Source: Gnetum montanum (taxonomy: Eukaryota; Streptophyta; Gnetopsida; Gnetales; Gnetaceae). From it: a stretch of DNA of 21,509 nucleotides. Every line of letters begins with the position of its first letter. Position 1 is the stretch's first letter. Below the pieces are notes generated by a model. It worked only from the letters and a program-made list of their open reading frames with translations. It ran no database searches and was not told the origin of the DNA. Shown one piece after another: positions 19,431-21,509 of the stretch. A program made the translations under genes and the position numbers. The stretch covers positions 574,026 through 595,534 of the forward strand of contig MNCI01026473.1 of NCBI GenBank assembly GCA_015680685.1, written 5' to 3'.

Positions 19431-19975
19431 CTTGGACATACTGGCTACTATAGGAGATTTATTGAGAACTTTTCAAAGTTTGCCAAACCATTGGTGGAAT
19501 TAATGAAAAAGGGCGTACCTTTCGAGTGGACCAGGGAATGCAAATTAGCTTTCCAAACTTTGAAATAGAAGCTAGTAGAAACATCCATTCTATATGCTCC
19601 TAACTTGTCCAAACCATTCCATATCATGATTGACACATCCAACTATGCTTTAGGAGCCATACTTACATAGTTAGATGACCAGAAGCATCCTTATGACATC
19701 CACTATGCAAGTAGAAGTATCGCTGGTGCACAACTTAACTACACTACCATAGAGAAAGAATTAATGGCTGTAGTGTTTGAACTAGAAAAGTTTAGACACT
19801 ATGTATTGGGATATAAAGTATATATACATACATATCATAATGCAATCTGGTTCCTTATGAATAAGCCAATGGTAAGCCCCGTATCATACGATAGCTTGCA
19901 ATCTTACAAGAGTTTGATTGAACGATGATCGATCGTAAAGGCACCAAGAACATAGTTGTTGATCATTTATCTTGG
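19431..19975 (+). pseudogene. RNase H and connection, copy H
   Basis: A tether region ([20 protein letters not shown]) runs into RNase H. Catalytic candidates kept are the Asp of MIDTSNYALGA and the Glu of IEKELMAVVF. The third expected Asp, in the usual TDH context, is Tyr here (TYH; codon 19833-19835). Stops lie near 19566 and 19670. Close to 19868-19873 the frame slips by an apparent one-base loss; the following DRKGTKN and DHLSWLQWD segment (19931 on) reads in the new frame. RNase H would remove the RNA strand during replication. Confidence 0.88.
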
Positions 19976-20099
19976 TTGCAATGGGACAACAAAGAGGATG
20001 AGTATTTAATTTTTGATTATTTTCCTGATGAATTCCTCTTTGCTAGTGTAGTGAATAATTAATCACCCACGGAGACAAACTGGTACAGTTGCATTCTTA

Positions 20100-21382
20100 C
20101 CTATCTCCTCACCCAAAAAATATCATAAGAGTTAAACCTTAAGAAGAAACAACAGTTTCTTCACTGAGCCAAGTACTTTATGGAAATCAATGGGTAACTT
20201 TACAAAGTGTGTCCCAATGGCTTGGTTCAATGGTGTGTTCCCGATATATATCAACTACGAGTTCTCCAAGATGCTCATGAGGGTCCTTGTGGGGGTCATT
20301 TCATTGGGAGATGAATGGCCATCAAGATCTTGCTTGCAGGATATTATTGGTCTACATTGTTTTGGGACACCCATCAATTTGTCCAATCTTGTGAGCGCTA
20401 TCAATGTGATGAGGGAATGACTGCTAGAATGGAGGATCCGCAACAATGGATCCAACCATTAGAACCCTTCGACATTTGGGGAATTGATTTTATGGGGCTA
20501 ATTACACCAATGTCTAATGGAAAAGCTTATATTATTATTGCCATTGATTACCTAACAAAATGGACCGAAGTAGCTACTGTTAAAGATTGTACATCATCTA
20601 CAGCTACACAATTTTTTCAACAAAAAATCATAAACATGTTTGGTGTGCCACGTGCACTTATTTTAGACAATGGTACACAGTTCACAGGTGCAACTTTTCA
20701 GAAATTAATGCAACGCTTAAGGGTTGAGCATAAGTTGACTACACCATACCAGCCCCAAGCGAATGGTCAAGCAAAAGTCACCAATAGGGAGATTACGAAG
20801 ATATTGACAAGAACCATTAGCAAGTTTAGGTGAGACTAGAACACTAAACTGAACGATGCTCTTTGGGCATACCACTCCACATAGAAACTCCCTATAGGCT
20901 ATTTTCCCTATGAGTTAGTCTACAGTAAATTATCAACGCTTCTCATTCAAATTGAGCTTCATACACTATCCACAACATGTGAGCTCAACCTTGACCTTGA
21001 TCTAGCACAGAAACAATGGTTAGTAACCCTTAACTTACTAGATAAAAATCAATTAGCTACCCTGTCATCTAACAAATTTCATAAGGCCTTCAATAAACAA
21101 CGTCATGACCTAAGAATTAGGAAAGTTAAATATCAGCTAGGAGATAAGGTTCTCTACTGGAATCCCACACATGTGCTACAACATACTAAATTTCAAACAC
21201 TGTTGGAAGGACCTTATATTATTTATGCAACTTTTCCTTTAGGGGCCATGAAAATATACAAACCTAAGAGCTCAAACAAGAAACTTTTGGTCAACGTGCA
21301 ACAAACCAAACCTTTCCAGGAGCTTAGGACAACTAGTACACATGCTACCTCTCTTGATGAACAACCCTGCTCACTATTTTAG
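20100..21382 (+). pseudogene. Integrase, copy H
   Basis: The zinc-binding head has both His (20276-20278, 20297-20299) and the first Cys (20390-20392), but the second expected Cys is Tyr (20399-20401). The catalytic core has Asp in WGIDFMG (20486-20488) and Asp in ILDNGTQF (20666-20668). Exactly 36 residues after the second Asp, where D,D-35-E needs Glu, the codon is AAA, Lys (20774-20776). The C-terminal part includes GDKVLYWNP and KFQTLLEGPY and ends at 21380-21382; no chromodomain is seen. Stops at 20312-20314, 20831-20833 and nearby break it up. The enzyme would insert the cDNA into the genome. It is inactive by several independent criteria. Confidence 0.92.
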
Positions 21383-21509
21383 ATCTCCTCCTTCCAACTT
21401 AGTCGTGGGGGAGATGGTCACCTATGCTAACCGTTCTAGGCCCTCAGTTCTTTTTGAAATTTTTTTACACATTTTTTGTTTTACACATTCTTTCAACTTT
21501 TCTTATTTT
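21383..21509 (+). other. Start of post-pol spacer, copy H
   Basis: Non-coding. It contains the purine-rich GTGGGGGAGATGG (21405-21417) and T-rich ACACATTTTTTGTTTTACACA-like repeats. It matches copy I 11690 down to about 11530 in reverse orientation. The window ends before the 3' LTR. Confidence 0.8.

Larger units (their letters stand above)
6923..21509 (+). mobile_element. Copy H: Athila/Tat-like gypsy element, interrupted, partial
   Basis: Order on the plus strand: 5' LTR 6923-7893, PBS 7895-7911, gag start 8030, interruption by copy I (8896-15997), rest of gag 16003-17700, protease, RT, RNase H, integrase to 21382, then a non-coding post-pol spacer cut by the window end. The order protease-RT-RNase H-integrase defines Ty3/gypsy. 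FMDDF in RT, the tRNA-Asp-type PBS and the absence of a chromodomain point to the Athila/Tat side. The left target-site copy would be ACAAG (6918-6922). The coding region has many nonsense codons and an apparent one-base loss near 19870. Confidence 0.9.

Noticed and set aside
19866-19874. Programmed frameshift between RNase H and integrase
   Set aside because: Gag-pol of this type is one frame, and the position, mid-domain beside other damage, fits a simple deletion.

Overview
The window looks like repeat-rich, AT-rich nuclear DNA of a vascular plant. I see no host gene, tRNA, rRNA or CRISPR. Nearly everything recognisable belongs to one family of Ty3/gypsy LTR retrotransposons of Athila/Tat type: a tRNA-Asp-like primer binding site, a single gag-pol frame, a DSG-type protease, an FMDD reverse transcriptase and a D,D-35-E integrase without a chromodomain. 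Every copy is decayed. I cannot name the species.

Layout: (1) 1-462 holds a set of short palindromic TTACGCTC/GAGCGTAA units of unknown origin. (2) About 560-5232 is copy A on the minus strand: 5' LTR (4390-5232), gag, protease, and the first part of the RT region, cut off abruptly near 560. (3) 5233-6922 is AT-rich spacer. (4) 6923-21509 is copy H on the plus strand: 5' LTR (6923-7893), PBS, gag, protease, RT, RNase H and integrase, running off the right edge before its 3' LTR. (5) Copy H is interrupted inside gag by copy I (8896-15997, minus strand), a complete LTR-to-LTR insertion of the same family flanked by a diverged 5-bp target duplication. Copy I has both LTRs, gag and protease, but lacks all of RT, RNase H and integrase.

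The nesting is supported by the reading frame. If copy I, one target-site copy and a 44-base duplication around the single N at 16116 are ignored, the gag reading of copy H runs in phase from its Ser/His/Arg-rich part on the left to the capsid part on the right. The uninterrupted site is also visible inside copy I itself (14188-14192).

Decay is mostly by substitution. Copy I keeps one frame for about 3.3 kb with nonsense codons only. Copy H gag-pol keeps one frame from about 8608 to 19870, where there is an apparent one-base loss. Copy H also carries changes at catalytic or metal-binding positions in protease, RNase H and integrase, so nothing here looks able to move. The most distinctive features are the palindrome-rich U3 arrays, whose motif differs between copies while R/U5 stay alike, and a Ser/Arg/His-rich low-complexity segment ahead of the Gag capsid.
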